DNA from: Ailanthus altissimus | Taxonomy: Eukaryota; Streptophyta; Magnoliopsida; Sapindales; Simaroubaceae | Length of the DNA: 64,000 nt | Reading direction: 5' to 3' | Assembly: GCA_946807835.1 (NCBI GenBank) | Contig: OX327684.1 | Location: forward strand, 14,036,501 to 14,100,500 | Part shown: one piece after another, positions 46,634 through 58,660 of the stretch | How positions within the stretch are numbered: position 1 is the first letter of the stretch | How the letters are laid out: each line of letters opens with the position of its first letter | Made by a program: the position numbers and the translations under genes | Notes under the pieces: generated by a model | Told to the model about the DNA's origin: nothing | The model's database searches: none | The model's input: only the letters and a program-made list of their open reading frames with translations

Positions 46634-49273
46634 TGTAGTAACCACTTATCCACAACCGGTAAGAATAAATATTTATATATATATATATACATATTTTATT
46701 TGTATGTGGGTGATACTTGATTTATGTACTGTTATTAGTAGTGTTTGTATAGATTAAGGACTTATTATTAATATTGGGTTTATTTGAAAGACTTTAGATT
46801 TATTTTAAGGACCAAATTGTAATACTTTAAAATTTTTTAGAGCTAATTCATAAATACTAGAAATTAGCCTCTTAGTATAAAAATACACATTTATAACCCT
46901 AATTCACTTATTTTGGTCGAGCCACCTCTTTTAGAGTGAGAAAAGAGAGAAAGAGGGGGGAGAGAAAGAGAAGAGGAAGAAGAAAAAGAAGAAGAAATTT
47001 AGAATTTAAGCTTTAAGAGGTATATTATAACCATTTCTTAGTTTCTTGGTGTTAATTAAGTTAATTCCTTTAAGTTTTGATTTCTAGAAAAATAAAAAAT
47101 TGGAGATTTGATGTGGATTTTGTAAGATATATTGAGAATTGAGGATGATTGTGTAGATAATTTGATAAATCATGATGAATTGCAGAATTTTTACTTGATA
47201 GTCTCTTGATTCGAGAATTTTATAAATTTTGTGCTTCGATTCTAACTTTTGAGAATATGAAACTAGACATGTCTAGAATCATTTGAGACTTTGAATCAAT
47301 TGAAAATTCCAGAAATTGAATTTTTAGTGAATTAACAAAAATGACCATGTAATTCTAAAAATTTCACGTGTTAATAGTATACTACGGTGACAAATAATTT
47401 TTAATATACTGAATGATCTTCCAAAATTACTAATTTATGGAATATGATAAATTTATATGTCTAATACGATATATTCAAAATTCAGAATTTAGATCAATGT
47501 GGTTAAATTGTTATGATTTTCTAAAATGTATAAGCTCATTATAGTATTTGATTAATAGATTTGTAAAGCTATAGAATAAAATAGTTTTAAAATACTTTTG
47601 GTAGGGATTTTCAAGTAAAACATTTATCATGGATTGAGATATGCATCAAGAGTAATTCTGTGGTAGTTTATAATTTTTGAGTTATTATATGATTTTATAA
47701 AATTTGGAGATTGAATATTGTTCAGTAAATATCTTGATCCTGTCAGGATAATAGTTTGGATTTAATGGTGTTTATGAAATGGATTGTGTAGGAATTATGA
47801 TATAATATTCAAATATAAGAAGTATGTATGAATCAAGAATGATATATTCTGATTTTAGAGTAATTGGACATCATTTGATGTATAAGAAAATTTTATTAAG
47901 TATAAGTGGTCAGAATGACAAGTTTTGAGAAACTAAGTCATTAGACCAATTCAATGAGATAAATGAAATATGTGTAATTTTGTAAGCTATTTAAAATATT
48001 TTATGTGAATGGTGTGGCTTATGAAAGGTTTAATCTCCATTGATAGGTTAAGGAGAATTAAGCATTGTACTCGAAAGTTTTAAGAGAAACGTATAGTAGA
48101 CTTTTACTGAAATCACAATAAACATAGTAATTGTTTATGTATGATTTTGTAAATGTGCTTAGAAATATGTTTATGTTTATGCTATGCCAAAGTATATTTG
48201 ATATGAAATATAAAAGACATATGTTTATGAATGTGAGCATCGACATTGAGTATGGACATACATGTGTTTATGAAAGTGAGCTTTCAAAATGAAATGTGTT
48301 TAGCAAAGAAAGCTTTTGAAGTGAAAAATGTCCATGAGATACGTTTTGTGTTTTAAGGATATTTGAACTTACTATTTACTTAGTAGGCACCTTATGTAAT
48401 TTGTGGAACCTTTATATGTGGCCTTTTCTTCTAGATTGGTATGTGTTATGTGTTCCGTATGTAGAGAGGGTCCTATTGGTACCTAAAGGAAGAGTGATGC
48501 ATCACATTTATATGATGGTGTATTGGTGCATGTGAGAGGACTCACCGATGATCAGGGTGAGGGTTTGGCTCTTACCTTCGGGCATGAGCATTAATATGTG
48601 TAATTTAAACCTCACTTGTGTTATTTCTCTTTTACGGTATGTTATCAACGGATGACATTTAGGTCATAATGTGATGTGTGATATGGAAGTGCTACTAAGT
48701 AGTCTTTGAGTTATGGTATTCCTATTATATATTTTGAAAGAATGTGTAAACGCTTACCTGACATGTGATTTGATAAGATTATGATTTTGATTTATCACGA
48801 CATATCATACATATGCATTGTGTGTATATATATGTGTGTGTGTTTATTTGTATTTTGATATATGAAAAACTAGTATGCTTACTAAGTTTTATACTTATTA
48901 TAGTTTATGGTGATTTTAGGTAAATAAGATAAATGTGTTTTAGCAGATTTGGCAAGGCTTCTACTGTCTCATGGGTTTCCTAAGTTGCTAGGTTGATGAG
49001 TGTTTCATTTGTGGACACGTGATTTAAGATATTTAATTTATCCCTATTAAATAAATACTTATGTATTATTTTATTAGGTGTGGTTATATTTGGTTTATGT
49101 TTCACCAAGTATGGTCATGGGTAGAAGTTTGTGGTGAACTTACTAGCAACTTGCTAAGTATTCCTATGTTGAATTTAAGTTTGAAAATTTATGTAATATT
49201 AATTATGAGTGCACATTATTGAATGAGTGTAAGTTATATCATGTGTCGGATCTTTTGGGTCTGAGGCATGACA
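46634..49273 (+). repeat. 3' LTR of the gypsy element
   Basis: A 2,640-bp LTR preceded by a purine tract (aaggagggaag, about 46,619) and ended by the ATAAG duplication. Colinear with 36,894-39,508 with scattered substitutions and small indels. Confidence 0.93.
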
Positions 49274-49278
49274 ATAAG

Positions 49279-49329
49279 TTAGTTGTAGAGTTTAGAAAAG
49301 TTCCAAGCTCAGTGGATCCTATCCTATTA
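49279..49329 (+). pseudogene. copia-3 RNase H fragment beyond the gypsy insertion
   Basis: Encodes a KLVVEFRKVPSSVDPIL-like piece, the direct continuation of the RNase H codons that stop at 36,893. It corresponds to KFVTKFRIIPSLTDPIPL in copia-1. Similarity ends at 49,329 where an LTR fragment begins. Confidence 0.85.
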
Positions 49330-50462
49330 AATGCCCATGGTTCAACTATACGTTCCATCTGACGAATTAGATGTGGACCTAGAGAGTCCCACGATATGGA
49401 GTGTACTTGTTTTGCACTGGGGCAGTGTGCCGGATTAAAGTGTTTAATCCAGCAATATTCAGCACTATCACGGGAATACGTGTGTATCTGTATATTAAGT
49501 GTTAAATATAATAATTAGTTAATAATTATTATTTACTAATTGTATAATGACACGTGGTGCATTGTGGACCCTCGGTTGAGTTTACCCAAGTGCGGGTTTG
49601 GTGGGACCCACTAGAGGGTAAACTTGATAACTATTCATGAAGGGCAAAATGATCATTTCATACTTTGATTATTTAATGGTTAAATAATCAAAAGATCTCT
49701 CTTATTTTATTATATAATATATTATTATATTATATTATTTTACTATATTATATATTATTATAAGATATTATATATATAATAATATTATATTTTGGGTGCC
49801 AAATAGTGTGCACCCATTAATATTATTTTATTATTATTAATATTATATAATATATTGTATTATTATTTTATATTATATTATATATATATATATAAAGAAA
49901 GAAAGAAAAAGATTGACAGAAGTGTGTGTTTCTTAGCCATTTGGCCGAGAAAGAAGAGAAGACAAAATGGAGAAAGAAGAAGAAGAAAGAAAGAAAAAGA
50001 AGAAGAAGAAGAAGAAGAAGGGAAAATAAAAAAGAAAATGAAAAAAATGAAATTATTTCATTTTTCTTTATGCTTCCAATTGAAGTAATGAAGGATTGCT
50101 TCAAATTCTCTATTTTTTATTCTTTTGGAGAAAATGATAAAAACATACATTAGCCATTTTGGGGTTTAAAAGTTAAACCCAATACTGCATTGAGGGCTGC
50201 TGTTCTAGCTCACCAAGCCTACCGTGTTGGTGACTAGAACTGCCCACGAGTTGGTCTCTATGCGGACTCCGAGAAAACAAGTGTATAACATTACACGTTG
50301 AGGTGAGTTCTCTATCCTATAAATATATTAATGCGATTAATATATTGTGTTTATTGCAAGTTTCACGCTTCCGTCAAAATTAAATATGTAATTGATATGT
50401 ATTTAGGCAATAGACACAATAGCACATGCATACACTCACATACCTTAGATCCACCACCAACA
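49330..50462 (+). mobile_element. 5'-truncated LTR fragment of the long copia-LTR family
   Basis: Reverse complement of the 40,981-43,220 solo LTR from about its 42,170 position down to its start. It ends CCACCAACA at 50,462, the counterpart of TGTTGG at the other copies. It contains the purine-rich tract 49,975-50,040, whose apparent open frames are low complexity. The U3-side end is missing. Confidence 0.78.
49975..50045 (+). repeat. GAA/AAG-rich polypurine tract
   Basis: About 70 bases of nearly pure purine (gaagaagaa units) in the LTR fragment. The same tract is the CT-rich stretch near 41,405-41,490 in the opposite-oriented solo LTR. Confidence 0.85.
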
Positions 50463-50495
50463 AATATGTCATATTTATTATTTATATATTGAACT

Positions 50496-52891
50496 TGTTG
50501 AAATTTGTGCTTATGTGCCATCCCATTATTTATAAATATTTAATGATGATATTTATACAATTATCATTTCTAATAAAATCATTAATATTATTTATAATAA
50601 ATAGAAGATGCTTATAACGTTTCAGACATTGTATGATCTGAAGGAGTTCAAATATGGTCTAAAGGAGTTTAGATCAGTGCTAAGAGTTAGCAACACTAAT
50701 AGTTAAAAGTACTAAGAGTTAGTGGTGTTAAGAGTTAGCAAATTAATAGAATTAGCGAAATCTAAACAGTTAGAACCTTATTTGAAATGAGAAAATGACT
50801 TGAGAATATATTAATAATGACATAGCTGCAAAAGTTGCAAATGGTAATAAGAAATGTCATTATACAAGTATGTTCTCAAACATGATATTCCTGATCTAAT
50901 TTCATCGATGCGGGTCTATCGGTGGAACCCATTAATATAGATTAGTGTATGTCTATATATGGATGGTCCAGATGATTAATCTTAGCAAACTATAACTTTA
51001 GTGGAAGCTCGTATAGACATACAAGTATTCAGTGAGGACTGGATATTGAACAGACTCACAAAGACCTCCAATAGACATCTCATAAAGCCGTCAATAGAAG
51101 GTCTTATTAGTTGAGTAGTATTTATGGTCATTTGACCTGAGCGCCATGGTGGGCTTGTGAGTGATCCACCATACTTTGGTTCCACACATATCAGAAACCT
51201 TCCATGGTCTGACCATTATGTGTCACTGGGTATGGTCCGATGCTCACGGAGTTCGGTGTGCGTAGATATGGGATTCATCAGCTCATATGAGTGGGTTGTA
51301 TATTCTGATGCTCTGAGATTGTATTTCAGGAAGTCTTGTGGCCACAAGCATAAACCTCGAAAATATAGTCCAAAGGGATAACAATATCACAAAAATATTT
51401 GTGGATATTGTTTAAAGAAATATAAATCTGAAGATAAGTTGATGGTTGAGTAAATAAAGATTTGACGGTGATGATTTATATTTATACTCTTCCAAGATAT
51501 AAATGATAGAGGGATTATACAAATATGCAATAACTTTAACTTACATGATCTAACGCGCTGATTTGTAATATCTGTAATGTGTGTGTGGGGCATCGTTCAC
51601 GAACGTATGGAGGAGCTCCATATGACAAATTAGATGTGAACTTAGAGAGTCTCACAATATTAAATGTACTCATTCCGCACTGGGGTAGCAGACTGGATTA
51701 AATAAATCGATCTAGTAAATTTCAGCAACATAGAATAATTGTTTCGAGATCCCTCAGGATGTGCATTTGTCAAGACTTAATTATTAAGTACATCATTAAA
51801 TTAATTAATAAGAGTTGTTAATCAATATGATGTTGACAAATGGCACAATTTGGTTAATGATTTGATTTTACCTTAGTTTTACCATTTAACCTTGGTAGTA
51901 AAAACTAGTAAGGTAAAAAGTAATAATTTAAAATTGTTTTGAATAATTAAATTATATATTATTATTATATTATTAGATAATATTATAATATATATTGATC
52001 ATGGCATTGTATTTTAATACAAAGAGGGGCCTAGATGTTGGCCATTTATTTACATAATATAATTAAAGTAATTATATTTATTAGGTAAAGATTAATTTAT
52101 GTGGCTATTAATCTAGTGCTTAATAAATTAATTTTGAGTGGGAGATCAACTATAAAATTAGCGAAGAATTTGTTTTTATTTAATCAAAATGTTGAATAAC
52201 AAAAACAAATTTTGGCTAACACTTGTTTTTTGAATTCATTCAATTTTTGAAGAGTAAAAATTCGATCAAGCAAAGAGAGAGGTAAGAGAAAATTTTAGTT
52301 TTGTTCTTTTCAAGTGTTGAAAACATGTAGACCTTCTCTTCATCTTCTTCTCTCATGTATGACTCAAAATAAATAAAAGAAAATGGAGAAAGAGATATAT
52401 AATTTTTAGACAAGAGTTGTGTAAAATTAATTATCCTATGAAAATTGTTTTCATTATTTAAACAAGAGTTGTATGTAAATGTTTACCATCTCTATTTTAA
52501 GAATCAAATAATTGTATTCAAAGAGTTTGAATACATATTGTTGGAAATTCTAAAAACTAAGCTACCATTCTAGCTGCATAATTCAACCAACCCATTATGG
52601 ACTAGAATTGTTCAATAATACACTTCAAGGTGAGCTCTTCAATTGGATTGTTGAAGGACTTGAAGATTTTATAAAGCTGCCTTCATTAGGTAAATGTTCT
52701 TTACATTTTAAGTTTATGTACACAATTGTTCATCATGTATAAGTTGTTGTATAATAGTTATATTTGACCATATATGTGATATATGTGGTTAAATTCGTTA
52801 AATTAGGTGTATTTGTTAATATGCTTCCGCTGCGTGTAGTAATTTTTGAAATTATGTTTACACTCATACGTCACACACTCAATTTTCAATA
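50496..52891 (+). repeat. Long copia LTR (copia-3 3' LTR or solo LTR)
   Basis: Begins TGTTGAAATTTGTGC and ends near TTTTCAATA, about 2.4 kb, colinear with the copia-2 5' LTR read on its own strand. GAACT occurs just before it (50,491-50,495) and again at 52,892-52,896, three bases after the canonical CA. This is a candidate target duplication that would make it a solo LTR. Its orientation also fits the 3' LTR of copia-3. I cannot decide between the two. Confidence 0.8.
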
Positions 52892-53269
52892 GAACTTACA
52901 AATACAATTTTATAAAGAAATATCAATGTGGATATTAAGGCCCACAATGTTTAGAAGAACTTTCTTATGATTCTAATGGGCATTTCTTCTTTGTTCTCGC
53001 ACATCCTCCAGGATATTAAAACTCTCAAATTTTGAAAAAAAGACACAAATATCTCTTTTTTTAAAAAAAAAAAAACATGCAAACTTCATTAGTTAATAAA
53101 TTTTATTTATATGAATATAAAAGCCTTGATAACATTTAAATAATTCATGTTATAAAATTTAAACTAAATTTGAACCTATTCTATTACACACTAATAATTG
53201 CATTATTTAGTTGTAATACTTTTATATTTATTAATTTATTTTTAATTATTATAATTATATTAAAATTCA
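52892..53269. other. AT-rich spacer
   Basis: No gene or repeat recognised apart from an A-tract near 53,060. Confidence 0.5.
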
Positions 53270-56200
53270 ATCCCCTGGCGCTGTTGCGAGTCTAGTGTCG
53301 TGGCACTACTTGCCTAGTGTTGTGACGAGTCTAGCGCCACAGCACCACTTTCGTGCTGCGGCTCCACGTTATTATCTTACTAGGTGCAGTGGTGCAGAGT
53401 TTCTTGGTAACTTGACACCAATTTCTCTCATTTCCTTGATTTTGTTTCTCTTTGTTCATTGTATCTTGTCTTTTCACTTTGTTTATTTTGAAATATCCAA
53501 TAATTTTCACATAATTCAAAATAAAAAATGAATAAATTAACTTCAAAATTAAAAGTATATTTTAACGCATATGAATTGGTGTTTTTCCAAGTTATGAACC
53601 AACTATTGAACAAATAATCATTCTTTATTAGAACTGGGTGAAACTAGGTTTCTATCAACCTTCATTCATTTGTTGTTAAAAGAAAAAGGGTTAAAATATT
53701 CAAGTCAAACTCTCTAATAACTTGTTTATGTCCAGCAGTGTCGCACTTTAATAACCCTATACTGTTTTGGTTTTATGAGTGCTTTGGAGATACTTATCTA
53801 GCTCTCATAGGAATCGACTCAATTCTACACTCATATAGGTGACACTTCATTATATGTATTTTGCAGTACAACACATCACCATATAATAATAGGCTATGAA
53901 ATTCATTAAAAGTATAATACACATCTTTTTTCACTACAGATGTAATACCTAACCTTAAGTAATAACTCTCAATATATAGTCAATAGTACAACAAAACAAT
54001 AAGTGACTTGTTCTTACTTTTATGAACCTACTTTATAGGATTTTCAATTATATAGGTAGAGTCACCACCACTCTTGTCTTATGCTTTAGGCAGAAGTCTC
54101 ATCCCTGTTGACATATGTTCCACTAACTTCCTATTTAGTGGTTATATTAGAGGATCGACCAAATTCAACTCTAACCTCACAAAATCTAGACTCACCTCTA
54201 GCAACTGCTTAATTATATAATGTCTTAGATATATATGTCTATTTTTTCCCATTATAGATTTTACTATTCTCTCTAGCTATTGCAGCTAGAAAATCATAAT
54301 GAATTAAAATTGATGTAAAAAGATAAAAGTTATTGGGAAGATCAGTTATAAGTGTTTTCAACCACCCAACTTTGAAACAAAGCCTTTTCCAAAGCTATCA
54401 ACTCTGACTCTATAGTAAATCAAGCTATCCATGTTTGTTTAGTGGATTTTCAACACACAACACCTCTACCTAAAGTGAACACAAATCCATTAGTAGACTT
54501 AACTTCATTGGATTCAGAAATCCAATTTACATCATAATAACCTTCAAATATAGATTGTGATCTATTATAGCTTATTTGTACAGAATGGTACAAGGGCCCA
54601 TTCCATAATTCTTAGTGCCTACCAAATACTTTGCAAGTCTATTCAAGGCACTCCAATACCCTTTTCCTAGATTCTAAGTATATCTACTCAGTCTTCCTAC
54701 AACATATATTATATCGGGCCAAGTATTATTCATTAAATATATGAGAAGTCAATATGAGAAGAACCTTCTCTTTTTCCACCACAAGTGCAGAATAAGAATC
54801 ACCAAGATAAACTTGTTCTTCTCATTCTTTTGATTGAACATAATAATAGAATGCACTTCTATTACCACATATGTGTTGTTGTAATTTGCAACCATGTTTA
54901 CTTAGAAAACCACAATAACAATAATCACTCATTTCCTTAAACCAAATTAGCCTTGTAAAATTTATTATTTCCTTTTTTATTTCTTTTTTGTACTTATATT
55001 GATAAGTAAAATGACCACTCTTACCACAAATATAAAATTTATCTTTCTTCTTGAATGAGGGCTTGGAATTCTTAAAGTAACCTTTGATTGTGGATTTAGG
55101 ATGCTTCTTTCTTAGAGCAATATCATTCTCGACCAAGTTGGCCTTAAAAATTATTTCCTTGGCCTTCTCACTATTAATGTAAACAATAGTATCGTCCAAC
55201 TTCAAATATTTTCTTTTGTACTTATTGCTTTTCTTGTAATCTTTCTAAGAATTTAGTAATTTTTCTATCAAGCAATTAGCCATAAAAGGCTTAGGAAGAA
55301 TAATATCTTCATTTTTTAAATCATTGAATAACAAATAAAAATAATGGATTTGTGAAGTAACAACTTTTTTCTCAAATATTTTAAAGTCTATGAAATTAGT
55401 AACTACATATTTTTAAGGACCATCATCTTTTATAAGACATTTTTTTAAAGTTGTGCTCAAATTTAATGTGAATAGACATCATATAAATAATTTTAAAGTG
55501 TGTTCAAGATGGTATTACAACATACCTTGTTTGCCTTATTTCACTTTGAAATTTTTTTTATATAGTTTTCTATATCAGCCTTTGGTGAAAAATGTGTAAG
55601 ATACTCCGTCATATTCATTACGTCCAACGTATTGAACACCTGATCTTGCCATCACTTGAAGTGTGTTCCATAAAATGGTGAAATTTGGTAGCCTCAGATA
55701 ATGATTTAGCTACAGTTAAAAATGAGGAATCTGAAATTGTATCCATGTAGAAATAATCTTAAGATTATTGGTTTATAAATGAAGGATACAACTTGAAATA
55801 GTTGCGTGTTAGGCACTGTCCTTAAGACTATTTCTACCTCCACGAGATAATAATCTTGATGCAAAAATGTTGAATGACAGTACAATTTTCAAGATTCAAT
55901 GACAAATAAAATTACAAAAGTGCACACTCAAATGTAACTTCCTTGGATATAAAGTAATAACTTTTGAATATGGAGTATGTATATTGTAGAGAAAATTAAA
56001 GAATCAAGGAGTAAGTAATAATATATAACTTTTATTTGAGATGTACCTACAATATATAAAAAAGATGTGGCTCTTTAGAGAGACACCAAATTCTGTCAAA
56101 AAGACACAAAGTTGGTTAGGTTATATGGCTTTTCTTAAAGTACACACCCACTGTAATTGGCGGTGTACCAAGTTTCTAGTAAGATAGAAACGCGGTGCAA

Positions 56201-56510
56201 GTGTTATTCATCACAACACGAAAGGAGTAGCGCTATGGCACTAAGTTATTGTCTTACTTGGTGCTGCAGCGCCAAGTTACTCAGTAACTTGACACTAATT
56301 TCTCTTATTTCTTTTATTCTTTTCCCTTTTGTTCCTTCTATCTTATTTTTCACTTCATTTGTTTTGAAATACACTTGAAATGTCCAACAAAAAATGGAGC
56401 AACAACTTGACACTAATTTCTCTTATTTCTTTGATCCTTTTCCTTTTTGTTCCTTTAATCTTGTCTTTCACTTATTTATTTTAAAATACACTTGAAATAT
56501 CAAACAAGAA
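53270..56510 (-). mobile_element. copia-4: reduced copia relic between direct repeats
   Basis: Direct repeats of about 250 bp lie at about 53,290-53,550 and 56,200-56,400. Both carry a GC-rich segment with gcgcc motifs, then acttgacaccaatttctct or acttgacactaatttctct, then a T-rich tract. A further partial copy follows at 56,400-56,510. Between them the minus strand carries copia gag then RNase H. The repeats may be short LTRs or internal leader pieces. No primer-binding site or target duplication was confirmed. It is a different copia lineage from copia-1 to copia-3. Confidence 0.55.
54050..55830 (-). pseudogene. copia-4 gag and RNase H remnants
   Basis: On the minus strand, about 55,830-55,400 is the N-terminal gag region. 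55,205-54,822 encodes its C-terminal part with a zinc-knuckle sequence KDKFYICGKSGHFTYQ (the fourth metal ligand is replaced by Tyr in TYQYK). From about 54,760 to 54,060 comes the end of RT/RNase H, with a GFVFTLG-like box and ESELIALEKA. Protease, integrase and most of RT are missing between them. Stops are frequent. Confidence 0.72.
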
Positions 56511-56588
56511 ATGAACCTTTAAGCACCCATTTACTTCAATTAATTTAAGGGTCTATCTTAGACTGTGATAATGTGACTTTCTACTTTC

Positions 56589-56624
56589 ATTTTCATTTTC
56601 ATTTTCATTTTCATTTTCATATTT
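56589..56624. repeat. (TTTTCA)n hexanucleotide run
   Basis: About six consecutive cattttcattttcat units immediately before the plastid-derived fragment. Confidence 0.9.
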
Positions 56625-56680
56625 AAGTTAATTTCTTAGAAAAGCCTTATGTTCTATCTCTTGAATTTTCAAGGATACTT

Positions 56681-56820
56681 TCTTCAAATTCTACTAATTC
56701 ACCTGCCACTACTTCATCAAAATCATAAATACGAGCGATGCCATCACCTACTTGAAGGATGGTACTGATATTTATAATCTTTACTTCTCTATTATATTGT
56801 TCAATATATTCACGAATAAT
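56681..56820 (-). pseudogene. atpA: Plastid atpA fragment in nuclear DNA (NUPT)
   Basis: The minus strand encodes about 47 contiguous residues close to the N-terminal part of the chloroplast ATP synthase alpha subunit, including [20 protein letters not shown] and [10 protein letters not shown]. The plastid form, not the mitochondrial ATP1 form, matches. No stop interrupts it, but several substitutions are visible, so the transfer is old. Both ends break off inside the gene (start at IIRE, end at FEE). It is a non-functional nuclear plastid insertion. Confidence 0.8.
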
Positions 56821-56995
56821 ATGGGATAGGCGTTCGAATTGGAACAGCTATTCTAATAACGTGCTGAATCCAACCGTTGCATGTTCGTTCTCCCTTTGGC
56901 TAAACCACCACTTCAGGCTAACCCTTTTGCCTGGCTGGCACTTACTCAAGTTAGAGTTTTGCGCTCACTCAAAACACATAACTATCTTAAAATCA
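56821..56995. other. Moderate-GC segment of unknown origin next to the atpA fragment
   Basis: Joined directly to the atpA fragment and less AT-rich than its surroundings (gggataggcgttcgaattgg near 56,823; gcctggctggcac near 56,930). No protein was recognised. It may be part of the same composite organelle insertion or a repeat fragment. Confidence 0.35.
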
Positions 56996-58660
56996 AAACA
57001 TTAGTATTCGAAAAATATATTTTTTAAAATTCAATAAATTATGGTAACTTACTCTTTAATACAAGTTTATACCAAATAATAACTCTAAAACTTATAATTA
57101 ATTTAATTTTAGAAGTTATATATGTTTATTAAATACTTAATTAATATTATTATATTTTAAAGATTAAACTATTGTTATTTTGAAAATAAACAAAACAATG
57201 ACTTGCAGGAGAAAGAAAAAAAGAAAGCATATATATAAATATTGAGGGTTTATGTTATATGAATATTGAGGGTTTATGTTATGTAGCAAAAGTTCAATAA
57301 TGTATTTGAAGTCATATTCAAAAGAAAACACATAAGACATAGACTAAAAGTAAGGGTAACAAAATGAGTTATAACACAATTGTTCGTTATGTTTTAAACA
57401 AATATAAGTAAAAAAAATTGACATGTTTAATAAATATATCAAATTTGTATTATTTATTAATCATGTAAAATTTATATTTGAGCTATGTAATTCATAAATT
57501 CATTTAAATTACGTTAAATTAAATGAATAAAATTAATTCATTTAAAAAAAATGGGTCTATTCACGTAAGATACTAATAAGAGACGAATGTAATTATAAAA
57601 TAAAAATATATAATTAAAAACTAAAATTATGTTTATCATTATTCTAATGTGTTTAAGTATTGAACGAATTGAATAGTTCATATTAACAAATCGAATTTGA
57701 TATTATTACGCATTTAAATAAATATAACCATAAATGAATTTAAATATATTTAATTATATTATATCTTGTAATTTATATATTAAATAAATCAAATCTATAT
57801 TTAAATGTTCATTTACGTAAATAAATTATATATAAATATAATAAAATTTTATATTAATGCGATATAAATATGATTCGTTTACTTACCATAACTAAAAGCA
57901 ATACATTCCATGATCCACTCATGACTTCTAGTTCTCTTACAACTATTTTTTTTTCCTTCTATTTATGTGTCTTTTAGTGGTTCACAGCTCAGGCTTCGAG
58001 GTTAGATAGAAAAGAGAACGAAAGAATCTTCTTATCAAACGCCTAATAATAATAACAATAAATTAATTTCAATTAAAAAAAATGAAAAGAAAAGAAAGAA
58101 GATGAGCCACACAGATGAGATACTAATAATGTTGTTCTGCAGCAGCTTCTTTTTCCACCTTTCTCCTTGTTTGCATTTGCATGTTATTGCCAACTTAGCT
58201 ATAGCCCAATTTGTTTAGGCTTTGACGATTATCCCCTGTGCCACCTATTCCACAGCCAAGCAAACTGACCCTGTAATATCAGTTATTATTATTATTATTA
58301 TTATTATAATATAATTTCCTTAAATTATGAATTATCATCATCAAAATTCTTTATTATATTAATATATTTATACAATAGAGAATTAGCAATTAGGCAAATT
58401 TGTGGAGATTCTTGAATCTCATGGGTTTTTAAAAAAATAACTAATACTGCAAATTGCTAGGGGCACATGCCCAAGTCAGGCAACTTGATAGGATCATATA
58501 AGAGATATGCAAATGCCGGCCTGGCTACCCCTTGCATAATTTCATATACATTGTTTTTAATTTGTTCATATATAATACAGTTGGTGACTAATTTTTCTCA
58601 TGCTTGATAAAAAATTAGGTGAAATGGTTAGAAATTCATCAAAAATCTCAAAATCAACCC
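56996..58660. other. AT-rich intergenic region
   Basis: No gene recognised. A short direct repeat (attgagggtttatgttat twice, 57,241-57,280) and a TTA microsatellite (58,281-58,308) are present. Confidence 0.5.

Larger units (their letters stand above)
36894..49273 (+). mobile_element. Ty3/gypsy element with perfect 5-bp TSD
   Basis: A complete-length 12.38-kb element in the plus orientation. 5' LTR 36,894-39,508 and 3' LTR 46,634-49,273 both begin TGTAGTAACCACTTATCC and end in TGACA. The target duplication ATAAG is perfect (36,889-36,893 and 49,274-49,278). The primer-binding site TGGTATCAAAGC is at 39,518-39,529 and a polypurine tract is at about 46,618-46,630. The order gag, protease, RT, RNase H, integrase, chromodomain-like tail is that of plant gypsy (chromovirus-like) elements. 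It is defective. Secondary insertions are a solo LTR (40,981-43,220) and a foreign stretch (46,013-46,291). Confidence 0.95.
30557..52891 (+). mobile_element. copia-3: Ty1/copia element carrying a nested gypsy element
   Basis: Plus-strand copia relic. Its 5' LTR is 30,557-32,766, its primer-binding site TAGTATCAGAGC starts at 32,770, its leader and pol run 32,790-36,893, and RNase H resumes at 49,279-49,329 after a gypsy insertion. The LTR at 50,496-52,891 has the right orientation and family to be its 3' LTR. Pol between the RNase H piece and that LTR has been lost or replaced by an LTR fragment (49,330-50,462). The pairing of the two LTRs is inference. No matching target duplication joins them, and the 50,496 LTR has a candidate one of its own, so it may be an independent solo LTR. 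Confidence 0.65.

Noticed and set aside
49855..50153. Open frames rich in K/E/R on the plus strand and F/L/S on the minus strand
   Set aside because: They come from a simple purine tract in an LTR fragment. The same artefact appears at 41,275-41,516.
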